In this document: in pieces, positions 1 to 7,697 of the stretch | Position numbering within the stretch: position 1 is the first letter of the stretch | Layout of the letters: each line of letters opens with the position of its first letter | Notes under the pieces: generated by a model | The model's database searches: none | Told to the model about the DNA's origin: nothing | Seen by the model: the letters and a program-made list of their open reading frames with translations, nothing else | Made by a program: the position numbers and the translations under genes | Source of the DNA: an uncultured Parabacteroides sp. | GTDB taxonomy: Bacteria > Bacteroidota > Bacteroidia > Bacteroidales > Tannerellaceae | Length of the DNA stretch: 24,676 nucleotides | Direction: 5' to 3' | NCBI GenBank assembly: GCA_900547435.1 | Contig: URGO01000026.1 | Span: 1-24,676, forward strand

Positions 1-1200
1 CTGTTGCCGGATTCCTGGACGCTCGAAGTGCACACCGTAGAGGTCTTGCTCGGAACAGGTGGGGAACACCAGGATGAATTCTTACGCGGAAAGCGCCCGA
101 AGGATCTGCTTCGCGGAAGCATTGTTACTCCTTCCCTGCTTGCGTCCATCCTGAATGTAAAGTACGTGAATTCCTCTGCCCTGCACAGGATCGAGCAGGA
201 ATTTAAACGTAACGGTGTAAATATTTCCCGGCAGACCATGTCGAACTGGATCATCCGCTGCTCGGAAAAATATTTTGTTCCTTTTGTGGAATGCATGAAG
301 CAGGAACTGCTTTCACTTCCCGTCACACAATCAGACGAGACTCCGACACAGGTGATTGGGGACAGTGACCGCCCCAACAGCATGTGCTATATGTGGGTGC
401 ACCGTTCCGGAGAGTTCTATAAAGACCGTCCGGTAGTGGTCTATGAGTACCAGAAGGGACGTGGCCACGAAAAGCCCCTGAATTTCTACCGGGATTATAA
501 AGGGATCCTTGTCACGGACAGTCTGGAGCAGTATCATCTGCTGGACAGAAAGCTGCCGGATGTGACAAATGCCAACTGCTGGGCGCATGCAAGAAGAGCT
601 TTTGCGGATGCGGTGAAAGCAGCAGATAAAAAGGATCCGCAGGCCGTGAAAAGCTCCGTGGCATACCGGGCATTGCAGAAGATCGCGGAATTCTACAGCA
701 TCGACACCGGGTTAAAAGAGCTTCCGAAGGAAGAACGTCTTAAGCAGAGGCAGGAAAAAATACAGCCGATGGTTGAGGAGTTTTTTGCGTGGGTAAAACA
801 GCAGGTGTCTGAATATGCCGTACCGCCAAAGTCAAAAACCGGTCAGGGACTGAATTTCATCATCAATCAGGAGAAATATTTAAAAGTGTTCCTGACAGAT
901 GGTGATGTTCCCATAGATAACTCTGCATCGGAACGGGCTATCCGTACTTTCTGTGTCGGTAAAAAGAACTGGATGTTCCATAACACAGCAAGAGGAGCCG
1001 AAGCGAGTGCCCTTGTCTACAGCATTTCAGAAACAGCCAAACTGAATAACCTGCGCCCGTACTATTACTTCAGACATATCCTGACAGAGCTGCCGAAGCT
1101 GTGCGATAAAAAAGGAAATATAGATCCGGCAAAACTGGACATTCTGATGCCCTGGTCATCAGAGCTTCCGGAGGAATGCCGAAAACCACGTCACTCATAA
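1..1200 (+). CDS. IS66-family transposase (TnpC), 5'-truncated by the window edge
   Basis: This is the DDE transposase of an IS66-type insertion sequence. The reading frame is open from base 1, so the N-terminal part lies outside the window. Counting from the codon at base 4, a core matching the IS66 DDE nuclease is visible: the first Asp in QSDETPTQ (about residue 111), the second Asp in VTDSLEQYH (about 172) and the Glu in IDNSASERAIR (about 310), followed by a typical IS66 C-terminal tail (PYYYFRHILTELPK). From memory, the sequence is closer to Lachnospiraceae/Clostridiales IS66 proteins than to Bacteroidales ones; that is an inference. The normal accessory genes tnpA and tnpB would be upstream and are not visible. 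The stop codon falls right at the junction with a different gene, so the last few residues may not be native. Confidence 0.93.
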   Translation: MLPDSWTLEVHTVEVLLGTGGEHQDEFLRGKRPKDLLRGSIVTPSLLASILNVKYVNSSALHRIEQEFKRNGVNISRQTMSNWIIRCSEKYFVPFVECMKQELLSLPVTQSDETPTQVIGDSDRPNSMCYMWVHRSGEFYKDRPVVVYEYQKGRGHEKPLNFYRDYKGILVTDSLEQYHLLDRKLPDVTNANCWAHARRAFADAVKAADKKDPQAVKSSVAYRALQKIAEFYSIDTGLKELPKEERLKQRQEKIQPMVEEFFAWVKQQVSEYAVPPKSKTGQGLNFIINQEKYLKVFLTDGDVPIDNSASERAIRTFCVGKKNWMFHNTARGAEASALVYSISETAKLNNLRPYYYFRHILTELPKLCDKKGNIDPAKLDILMPWSSELPEECRKPRHS

Positions 1201-1203
1201 GGG
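1..1203 (+). mobile_element. Partial IS66-like element lacking a right end
   Basis: The transposase marks an IS66 element running in from the left edge. IS66 elements normally carry non-coding sequence and a terminal inverted repeat after tnpC. Here recognisable transporter coding sequence starts within about 5 bases of the transposase stop, so no right terminus or target duplication can be placed. The right boundary given is approximate (about 1195-1204). Confidence 0.7.
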
Positions 1204-1622
1204 TGGCGTTGATTTTAAGTGCCATCGGCAAGACGGGACCGATTATCTGGAGTATGTCCGGCCCGGCCAACCAGCTATTGCGCCAATTGGGATTGCTCTT
1301 GTTCCTTTCCGAAGTAGGCACTTCCGCCGGAAGTACATTGGTTTCCACCTTCCAGGAAAGCGGATGGACCATGTTTGGTATCGGTGTCATCATAACGCTG
1401 GTTCCGATGATTGTAGCCCTTGTTTTCGGCTATTGGGTCTTTAAGATAAACATACTGGACTTGCTCGGTTCGATAGCCGGAGGTATGACCAGTACGCCGG
1501 GATTGGCCGCGGCCGACTCGATGAGCGATAGTTCGGCTCCCAGCATCGCTTATGCCACGGTTTACCCGATTGCGATGGTGTTTTTAATACTTTTTATCCA
1601 AATTATAGCCGGACTTATATAA
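1201..1622 (+). pseudogene. 3' fragment of AspT/YidE-type transporter
   Basis: The translation carries the C-terminal membrane part of the AspT/YidE duplication family of putative antiporters. It begins at VALILSAIGKTGPI, contains ANQLLRQLGLLLFLSEVGTSAG, and ends with the family's conserved GGMTSTPGLAAAD motif and a last hydrophobic helix. About 140 residues remain, whereas full-length members are roughly 500-560 residues with two transporter repeats and central TrkA-C domains. The 5' portion is replaced by the IS66 transposase. An in-frame ATG at 1176 lies inside the transposase gene and is unlikely to be a true start. The fragment alone should not be a working transporter. If the left junction is an assembly error, the native gene may be intact. 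Confidence 0.85.
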
Positions 1623-1646
1623 TAAATGACATTTTTGTTGCATAAT

Positions 1647-1673
1647 TCATACAAAATTGCGAATATTGTATGA
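1647..1673. promoter_or_regulatory. 8-bp inverted repeat ahead of the flavoprotein gene
   Basis: TCATACAA (1647-1654) and TTGTATGA (1666-1673) are perfect reverse complements separated by 11 bases. The repeat lies in the 125-bp gap between the transporter fragment and the flavodoxin-like gene, about 75 bp before that gene's ATG. It could be an operator or a weak hairpin. No T-tract follows, so a terminator is less likely. Confidence 0.35.
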
Positions 1674-1747
1674 CATTTCTATTACGTCAAAATGACACAA
1701 TAGCGATTCAAAACAAACGGATAGACTTAAAGCCCATAAAAAACATA

Positions 1748-2287
1748 ATGAATATACTTGTTATTACAGGAAGTCCGCATAAGAAAGGAACTTCGTCCCT
1801 ATTGGCCGATCAATTCATAGCCGGAGCGTCTGAAGCCGGCCATTATATCTCGCGTTACGACACGATATTCCACGTGACGCAACCCTGCTTGGCGTGCAAT
1901 TATTGCCGGAAAAACGCCCATAAATGCATTCAGGATGACGACATGGAAATCATCTGGGACAAGATTATTGCCGCAGATCTGATTGTGTTCGTCACGCCTT
2001 TGTATTACTTCGGTATGTCGGCGCAATTGAAAAAAGTGATAGACCGCTTCTATGCCATCAACGATTTGCTGAAGAACATACTGAAGAAAGCCATCCTGCT
2101 TGCCACGTGCGCGGAAAAGGAGAGCTGGGCAATGGATGCTTTAGTGGCTCATTTCAATGCCATTTGCCGGTATTTCCAATGGGAAGAAGCCGGAAAGGTC
2201 TTGGCGTTCGGTATGTCTGAAAGGAAAGATATCGAAGCCTCCGAGTATCCCGCCATGGCGTATGCCTTAGGGAAACATATTCATTAA
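1748..2287 (+). CDS. Flavodoxin-like / NADPH-dependent FMN reductase family protein with a four-cysteine cluster
   Basis: A 179-residue protein of the flavodoxin-fold FMN reductase family. The N-terminal MNILVITGSPHKKGTSS is the first beta strand plus the FMN-phosphate loop, which fixes the start at the ATG at 1748; the frame is open further upstream but that extension resembles nothing. TPLYYFGMSAQLKKVIDR (about residues 83-100) is the usual second flavin-contact region. Cysteines at 47, 50, 53 and 60 give a CX2CX2CX6C pattern like the compact cluster motif of iron-sulfur flavoproteins, so a [4Fe-4S] centre beside FMN is possible. The redox partner is unknown. It is followed after 11 bp by the DUF5916 gene, which may be co-transcribed. 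Confidence 0.87.
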   Translation: MNILVITGSPHKKGTSSLLADQFIAGASEAGHYISRYDTIFHVTQPCLACNYCRKNAHKCIQDDDMEIIWDKIIAADLIVFVTPLYYFGMSAQLKKVIDRFYAINDLLKNILKKAILLATCAEKESWAMDALVAHFNAICRYFQWEEAGKVLAFGMSERKDIEASEYPAMAYALGKHIH

Positions 2288-2298
2288 AACGATTTGCC

Positions 2299-4935
2299 AT
2301 GAAAAACGGGAAATACCTATATATAAGTTTGGTGCTTTGCACGAGCTTGACCGGCCAGGCCCAGCAGGATTCCATCGTGCCGTTCGGCAAAGCCTATAAG
2401 CGCGTATATCCTATTCAAAAGATTCAGGGGAAAAAACCGGTGATAGATGGGAAACTGGACGAAGACTTATGGCGGAACCAAGGTGTATGGTCCGAGCGTT
2501 TTGTACAAATCATCCCTTATGAGCGGGTTATTTCCAATTCCCCGACACGGGTCAAATTGTTTTATGACGATAAGAATATCTATGTAGGTGTCTATTGCAA
2601 AGACACGCACCCCGAAAAGATGAACCGCTTTATCGGGAACCGGGACGATAATAGCTTAGGAGATTTGGTCAGTGTCGCTTTTGACACGTACCATGATTTC
2701 CGTGCCGCTCCCGAATTTAACGTGAATCTGGGTGGAAACAAGACAGATCTGGTGGTAACGGACAAGCTGGGCATTAACAAAAGTTGGAATGCGGTTTGGG
2801 AATGCAAGACAAATATAAACCGGGCGGATTCGAGCTGGACCGCCGAGTTCCGGATTCCCTTCAGCCAATTGCGCTATAACCAGTTCTCGCCGGACGGAAT
2901 CTGGGGATTGCATGTCCGCCGGATTATCCGCCGGAATAATGAGGTGCAAAATTGGAGCATGATTCCCTTGAAGAACAACGGGCATGTCTTTTCTTTCGGA
3001 GAAATGCACGGCATGGATAGTTTACCCAAACCGAAAGGCATCGAGTTTCAGCCCTATATCATGGGGAAATACCGGAACGAGCCGGAAATTACCGGAAGCC
3101 CTTATCAGACCGGACACTCGTGGGGAGGAAACATCGGGTTGGACGCCAAGTTTGCCCTGTCCGATTTTACGTTAGACCTGACCGTAAATCCCGATTACGG
3201 GCAAGTGGAGCTTGACCCGTCGGTAATGAACCTGACCGCATACGAGACATTTTACGAAGAGAAACGTCCTTTCTTTCTGGAAGGCAAACACATACTGGAC
3301 TTCACTTTGGGAAATGAGAACGATATGATGTTTTACACCCGGCGAATCGGGGCTTCTCCTTCCTATACACCGGAAAATATAGATAATCGGAACCGTTTTG
3401 CCGAGACTAAAGAGAACATTCCGATTATCGGCGCACTGAAGCTGACCGGAACCAACCGGCGCGGTGTGACCATAGGTATCATACAAAGCGTAACGGCCCG
3501 CTCATCTGCCAAGGTGTGGGATAATGGGACGGAAAGCCGGACGATTGTCGAACCTTTGACCAACTATACGGTGGCACGCCTCCAGAAAAACTGGAAAGGA
3601 AATACGCTTTTAGGTGGAATGCTTACCTCTGTAAACCGTTCGTTGGAAGAACCTTACCTAAAGGATTTCTTTGTCCGGAACGCTTTTACCGGAGGCCTTG
3701 ATTTCGCCCAATATTTCAAAAACCGTTTATATTATATCGAGGCAAAAGGCATGTTCAGTAGCCTGCAAGGAAGCCAAGAGGCCATCACGCGCTTGCAACA
3801 AAATGCCGTGCATTACTATCAACGCGAGTCATCGGCCGATTACTTGCAGGTCGACCCGACTCGGACCTCCCTGAACGGTACGGGAGGTTACGTAAAGGCC
3901 GGCCGAAAAGGAAACGCGAAATGGACCTTTTCAGAGATGTATAGCTGGTCATCCCCCGGATTCGACTTGAATGATATCGGTTATCTGAAAGAGACCGATT
4001 ACCAAAGCAATATATCGGAGATTGCCTTCCGGCAAACGGACATTTGGAAGCTTTTCCGCTATAATGCCTTTACATTGACCCAAAAGAATATGTGGAATTA
4101 CGGGAAACAGGCTATTTACAATGATGTCGCTTTCCGGTGGCAAAGCATGACGATGAATCGTTTCGAATGGGATATCAAAGAGACTTTCTTATTCAACCAA
4201 TTGGATACACGCCTTCTCCGCGGAGGACCGGATGTGCGGATGGATCCTTCGTTATCCACATCGGTAAAATTTAATACGGATAAGGCCAAACGGGTATTGG
4301 GAACTTTCCAATATACCGGAAATCATAATCTTTCCGGGTATAGCAATTATAATACCATCAGTCCGAATCTTACGTTTCGTATCGGGAACCATCTGTACCT
4401 GTCCGGGAAGATGGATTATTCCTGGAATACCGACGAAAATCAATATATCACAACTATACCCGGCACGTCTCCCGATAATCGTTATATCTTAGGCCGGATG
4501 AAACAAAAGACATACGGACTGACCTTGAACATGCAACTCAACCTGACTCCAGATATTTCCATCCAGTTTTATGGAGCGCCCTTTACCTCGACCGTAAAAT
4601 ATGACCGGTTGAAAGAAGACAGGGCCACGACCTCCCATACTTACGAGGAACGGTTCCGGATATTTACACCGGATGAAATAGAAGCCAAAGAAGGTATGTA
4701 TTATTTTCCGGGAGGACAAGCCGAACAAGGATTTAGCTTCAACGAGTTTCGCTCTAACCTGGTAGCCCGCTGGGAATACCTGCCCGGATCGACCCTCTAC
4801 TTCGTTTGGGAGCATCGCATGTCGAACAGAGATAGTTATTCCATCGATGGATGGGGAAAGAATCTGGACCGGATGTTTGGCGTCCCGTCTACCAATACCT
4901 TTATGATTAAAATAAATTATTGGTTTAATATCTGA
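2299..4935 (+). CDS. DUF5916 outer-membrane protein with N-terminal CBM9-like domain
   Basis: This 878-residue protein has a short signal peptide (hydrophobic stretch about residues 7-20, probable cleavage after GQA). Residues about 45-240 resemble a family 9 carbohydrate-binding fold, beginning with KPVIDGKLDEDLW. The rest matches the DUF5916 family, including the characteristic YEEKRPFFLEG segment near residue 320, many alternating beta-strand segments, and an outer-membrane-barrel-like C-terminus ending in aromatic residues (INYWFNI). DUF5916 proteins are common in Bacteroidetes, and their substrate is not established. The likely location is the outer membrane. Length and ends look complete. 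The gene begins 11 bp after the flavodoxin-like gene. Confidence 0.9.
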   Translation: MKNGKYLYISLVLCTSLTGQAQQDSIVPFGKAYKRVYPIQKIQGKKPVIDGKLDEDLWRNQGVWSERFVQIIPYERVISNSPTRVKLFYDDKNIYVGVYCKDTHPEKMNRFIGNRDDNSLGDLVSVAFDTYHDFRAAPEFNVNLGGNKTDLVVTDKLGINKSWNAVWECKTNINRADSSWTAEFRIPFSQLRYNQFSPDGIWGLHVRRIIRRNNEVQNWSMIPLKNNGHVFSFGEMHGMDSLPKPKGIEFQPYIMGKYRNEPEITGSPYQTGHSWGGNIGLDAKFALSDFTLDLTVNPDYGQVELDPSVMNLTAYETFYEEKRPFFLEGKHILDFTLGNENDMMFYTRRIGASPSYTPENIDNRNRFAETKENIPIIGALKLTGTNRRGVTIGIIQSVTARSSAKVWDNGTESRTIVEPLTNYTVARLQKNWKGNTLLGGMLTSVNRSLEEPYLKDFFVRNAFTGGLDFAQYFKNRLYYIEAKGMFSSLQGSQEAITRLQQNAVHYYQRESSADYLQVDPTRTSLNGTGGYVKAGRKGNAKWTFSEMYSWSSPGFDLNDIGYLKETDYQSNISEIAFRQTDIWKLFRYNAFTLTQKNMWNYGKQAIYNDVAFRWQSMTMNRFEWDIKETFLFNQLDTRLLRGGPDVRMDPSLSTSVKFNTDKAKRVLGTFQYTGNHNLSGYSNYNTISPNLTFRIGNHLYLSGKMDYSWNTDENQYITTIPGTSPDNRYILGRMKQKTYGLTLNMQLNLTPDISIQFYGAPFTSTVKYDRLKEDRATTSHTYEERFRIFTPDEIEAKEGMYYFPGGQAEQGFSFNEFRSNLVARWEYLPGSTLYFVWEHRMSNRDSYSIDGWGKNLDRMFGVPSTNTFMIKINYWFNI

Positions 4936-4966
4936 AAAACAGATTCAAATAGAAAACACGAATGAC

Positions 4967-4990
4967 AAAAAGAATGATTTTCTTTTTTTA
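4967..4990 (+). terminator. A/T-rich hairpin with T-run after the DUF5916 gene
   Basis: AAAAAGAA (4967-4974) and TTCTTTTT (4980-4987) are perfect complements with a 5-base loop, and two more T follow. The stem contains only one G-C pair, so it is a weak candidate terminator. Confidence 0.35.
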
Positions 4991-5006
4991 TTCGAATTTA
5001 TTCGTC

Positions 5007-5014
5007 TATATTTG
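5007..5014 (+). promoter_or_regulatory. Bacteroidetes-type -7 element TATATTTG
   Basis: TATATTTG fits the TAnnTTTG -7 consensus of the Bacteroidetes primary sigma factor. It sits 50 bp before the radical SAM ATG, giving a plausible leader of about 40 nt. A clear TTTG -33 box is not seen at the expected distance. If used, it would drive the tightly packed radical SAM-bcp-recA unit. Confidence 0.5.
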
Positions 5015-5063
5015 TATTCAAATACATGAACTTTTTTCATCTGTCGGTTAAGCTATTTACGGA

Positions 5064-6077
5064 ATGATAAGGAAAAATATCTATAAAATTTTACGTTTGG
5101 GAACAAAAATAAAAAGCACAAGACTAAAGCTATTCGGTATTTGGTTGCTTCATTGTTCTCATAAACGTTACATAGGTATTTTCTTGGATCCTATATTGGC
5201 CTGTAATCTAAGATGCAAGATGTGTTATTTCAGTGATCCGGAAAAAAGAAAGACGTATCGTGGTTCTTTTACCCAGGAAGATATAACCCGTATAGCCCAA
5301 TCCCTTTTTCATCGGGCATTAAAGCTCCAAATAGGGTGCGGCGCGGAACCTACTTTGTATAAAGAGTTGGACCAAGTGATAGCATTGGGAAAGCAATATG
5401 GCATTCCTTATATATCCCTGACCACAAACGGAAATCTTTTAACGAAAGACGCTCTTGAAAAAGCAATTATAGCCGGGTTGGACGAACTGACGCTTTCAGT
5501 TCATGGACTGACCCGTGAAACGTATGAATTTATGATGACGAATGGTAAATTCGAGATATTCCAGCGTTTGTTGTCGGATATTGAAGAACTCAAGAAGAGA
5601 TATCCTCATTTCAAGTTACGCATCAATTATACGATTAACCCGGATAATATGGACGAATTAAAATATCTGTGGACGGTTATCAAGGAGATAGATATATTAC
5701 AATTGCGTCCGATTCAGAAAATAGGCAATAGCGTTTATCAGAATTTCAATAGGGAATATCTATATTCGCATTACGATGAAATAATTAATCCGATAAAGCA
5801 AGAATGTCAAAGAAGAAACATAACTTGCCTGATCCCGGAGAAATGGAATTTGAAGACCCTGGAAGATGATAAAAATGATGATCGCATAGAACAAGCGACG
5901 TATTGTTATATATCACCTTGCGGATGCTGGAAAGATGATTTTGATTTCCGAAAGGATACATTCGAATCATATGCACAACGAACTCACATGGGCAGGCATT
6001 TGTTTACGAGCCTATTCCATAGAGTAAACAAGAGAAAAGTAGATATAACACGAAAAATGAACTATAATATAAATTAA
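5064..6077 (+). CDS. Radical SAM protein of unknown substrate
   Basis: A 337-residue radical SAM enzyme. The cluster-binding motif CNLRCKMC gives cysteines 47, 51 and 54 (CX3CX2C). It is followed by GCGAEPTL at 91-98, a variant of the usual GGEP SAM-contact motif, and by SLTTNG at 118-123. A C-terminal cysteine group (281, 286, 288; CYISPCGCW) could ligate a second cluster but is shorter than a full SPASM domain. No small precursor peptide is apparent within about 130 bp upstream. The stop is one base before the bcp ATG, so the gene is almost certainly co-transcribed with bcp and recA. The reaction cannot be named from sequence. Oxidation, peptide modification and methylthiolation-type chemistries all remain open. 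Confidence 0.88.
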   Translation: MIRKNIYKILRLGTKIKSTRLKLFGIWLLHCSHKRYIGIFLDPILACNLRCKMCYFSDPEKRKTYRGSFTQEDITRIAQSLFHRALKLQIGCGAEPTLYKELDQVIALGKQYGIPYISLTTNGNLLTKDALEKAIIAGLDELTLSVHGLTRETYEFMMTNGKFEIFQRLLSDIEELKKRYPHFKLRINYTINPDNMDELKYLWTVIKEIDILQLRPIQKIGNSVYQNFNREYLYSHYDEIINPIKQECQRRNITCLIPEKWNLKTLEDDKNDDRIEQATYCYISPCGCWKDDFDFRKDTFESYAQRTHMGRHLFTSLFHRVNKRKVDITRKMNYNIN

Positions 6078-6078
6078 T

Positions 6079-6537
6079 ATGGCATTACAAGTTGGAGACA
6101 AAGCTCCTGAAATATTGGGAACTGACCAGAATGGTAAAGAAATAAAACTGAGTGACTTTGCGGGGAAAAAGCTGATTTTGTATTTCTACCCCAAAGATAA
6201 TACCTCCGGATGTACGGCTGAGGCATGTAGCCTACGTGACGGATACGAAGAACTGAGAGCTTCAGGATATGAAGTGGTTGGTGTAAGCAAAGATAGCGCC
6301 AAATCCCATCAGGGCTTCATCGCCAAGCAAAGCCTTCCGTTCAACCTGATTGCAGATACCGACACGGCATTACAACAACAATTTGGTGTGTGGGCAGAGA
6401 AGAAGATGTGCGGAAAAACCTATATGGGAACTCTCCGAACGACATTTATCATTGATGAAAATGGCGTTATCGAACGTATCATCTCTCCCAAAGAAATAAA
6501 GACAAAAGATCATGCAAACCAAATATTGAATAAATAA
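6079..6537 (+). CDS. bcp: Thiol peroxidase, Bcp/PrxQ type
   Basis: A 152-residue thioredoxin-dependent peroxiredoxin of the BCP/PrxQ class, a cytoplasmic enzyme reducing H2O2 and organic hydroperoxides. The motif YPKDNTSGCTAEACSLRD contains the peroxidatic Cys45 and the resolving Cys50 five residues later, the classic atypical 2-Cys arrangement. The C-terminal part (GTLRTTFIIDENGVIE) is also typical. Length is normal. Start and stop are tightly constrained: ATG one base after the radical SAM stop, and a stop directly abutting the recA ATG, which suggests translational coupling. Confidence 0.96.
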   Translation: MALQVGDKAPEILGTDQNGKEIKLSDFAGKKLILYFYPKDNTSGCTAEACSLRDGYEELRASGYEVVGVSKDSAKSHQGFIAKQSLPFNLIADTDTALQQQFGVWAEKKMCGKTYMGTLRTTFIIDENGVIERIISPKEIKTKDHANQILNK

Positions 6538-7581
6538 ATGGCAAAAGAAGAAAACTTATTTGAAGAAAAAGCTGAAGGTGCAAAGCCTATCGTGAATGCC
6601 GAAAAGCTGAAAGCATTACGCGCAGCTATGGAAAAGATAGAAAAAAACTATGGAAAAGGTTCTATCATGAAGTTAGGTGACGAATCCATAGAAAATATAG
6701 AAGTCATTCCAACGGGCTCAATCGCTTTGGATGCGGCTTTAGGTGTAGGCGGCTATCCCAAAGGGCGTATCGTCGAAATATACGGACCGGAATCTTCCGG
6801 AAAGACCACGCTGGCCATTCATGCTATAGCCGAGGCTCAAAAACAGGGTGGCATAGCGGCTTTTATCGACGCGGAACATGCTTTCGACCGATTTTATGCG
6901 GAAAAGCTGGGAGTCGATGTGGAGAATTTGTGGATTTCCCAACCTGATAGCGGAGAACAAGCATTGGAGATTGCCGAGCAATTAATTCGCTCATCAGCCG
7001 TAGATATTATCGTAATCGACTCGGTTGCGGCTCTGACTCCCAAAGCTGAGTTGGAAGGAGATATGGGCGATAGCAAAATGGGATTACAGGCACGCCTGAT
7101 GTCTCAAGCTCTACGCAAACTAACGGCTGCTATCAACAAGACGAACACGACTTGCATCTTCATCAACCAGTTACGCGATAAAATCGGGGTTATGTTCGGT
7201 AACCCGGAAACGACAACCGGTGGTAATGCGTTGAAGTTTTATGCTTCCGTCCGTTTGGATATCCGCCGTATCGGACAATTGAAGGATGGTGATGAAGTCA
7301 AAGGAAACCAAGTCCGCGTAAAAGTCGTAAAGAACAAGGTGGCACCTCCTTTCCGCAAGGCTGAGTTCGACATCATGGTTGGCGAAGGTATCTCCCGTTC
7401 AGGAGAAATCATTGATTTGGGAACCGAATTGAACATCATAAAGAAAAGCGGTTCGTGGTACAGCTATAATGATTCCAAATTAGGGCAAGGGCGCGATGCC
7501 GCCAAGCAATGTATTGCGGATAATCCCGAATTAGCGGAAGAATTATCACAACTTATATTTGAAGCATTAAAGGATAAATAA
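6538..7581 (+). CDS. recA: Recombinase RecA
   Basis: A 347-residue RecA, the ATP-dependent strand-exchange protein of homologous recombination. The Walker A motif GPESSGKT is at 83-90, Walker B (IIVID) at about 157-161, the signature segment FINQLRDKIGVMFGNPETT at 208-226, and the L2-region TTGGNALKFYASVRLDIRR follows. The C-terminus (LSQLIFEALKDK) is short and lacks the long acidic tail of enterobacterial RecA. The ATG directly follows the bcp stop with no spacer. No SOS-type operator is visible in front of the gene, in keeping with its position inside an operon. A strong hairpin follows 20 bp downstream. Confidence 0.98.
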   Translation: MAKEENLFEEKAEGAKPIVNAEKLKALRAAMEKIEKNYGKGSIMKLGDESIENIEVIPTGSIALDAALGVGGYPKGRIVEIYGPESSGKTTLAIHAIAEAQKQGGIAAFIDAEHAFDRFYAEKLGVDVENLWISQPDSGEQALEIAEQLIRSSAVDIIVIDSVAALTPKAELEGDMGDSKMGLQARLMSQALRKLTAAINKTNTTCIFINQLRDKIGVMFGNPETTTGGNALKFYASVRLDIRRIGQLKDGDEVKGNQVRVKVVKNKVAPPFRKAEFDIMVGEGISRSGEIIDLGTELNIIKKSGSWYSYNDSKLGQGRDAAKQCIADNPELAEELSQLIFEALKDK

Positions 7582-7600
7582 TTTAAAATCGTGTTTCTCG

Positions 7601-7661
7601 GAGGAAATCGTTGGTTTCTTTGTTTTGTTGATTTAAGGCAAACAAAGACCAATGGTTCCTC
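7601..7661. other. Long imperfect hairpin between recA and the glycan genes
   Basis: The left arm has GAGGAA (7601-7606), TTGGT (7611-7615) and CTTTGTTT (7618-7625). These pair in order with AAACAAAG (7640-7647), ACCAA (7648-7652) and TTCCTC (7656-7661), giving 19 Watson-Crick pairs with small internal loops and a 14-base apical loop. Only short T-runs follow, so it is not a textbook terminator. It may end or attenuate recA transcription, stabilise its 3' end, or act in the leader of the next gene. Confidence 0.6.
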
Positions 7662-7697
7662 TTCTTTACAACATACAGACAATTAGGTAATCGGGAC

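Noticed and set aside
1176..1622. A complete 148-residue membrane protein starting at ATG 1176
   Set aside because: The first eight codons are transposase sequence in another frame; the rest matches only the C-terminal end of a much longer transporter.
1670..1747. A 26-residue N-terminal extension of the flavodoxin-like protein
   Set aside because: The flavin-binding fold begins directly at MNILVITGSP (ATG 1748), and the extension is polar and unlike the family.
5015..5026. GTATTCAAATAC dyad near the radical SAM promoter as an operator
   Set aside because: It has only 5-bp arms in very A/T-rich sequence, which is expected by chance.
4936..5063. A small precursor peptide gene for the radical SAM enzyme
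   Set aside because: I saw no convincing short frame with a start site in this gap; it is A/T-rich and better read as terminator plus promoter.
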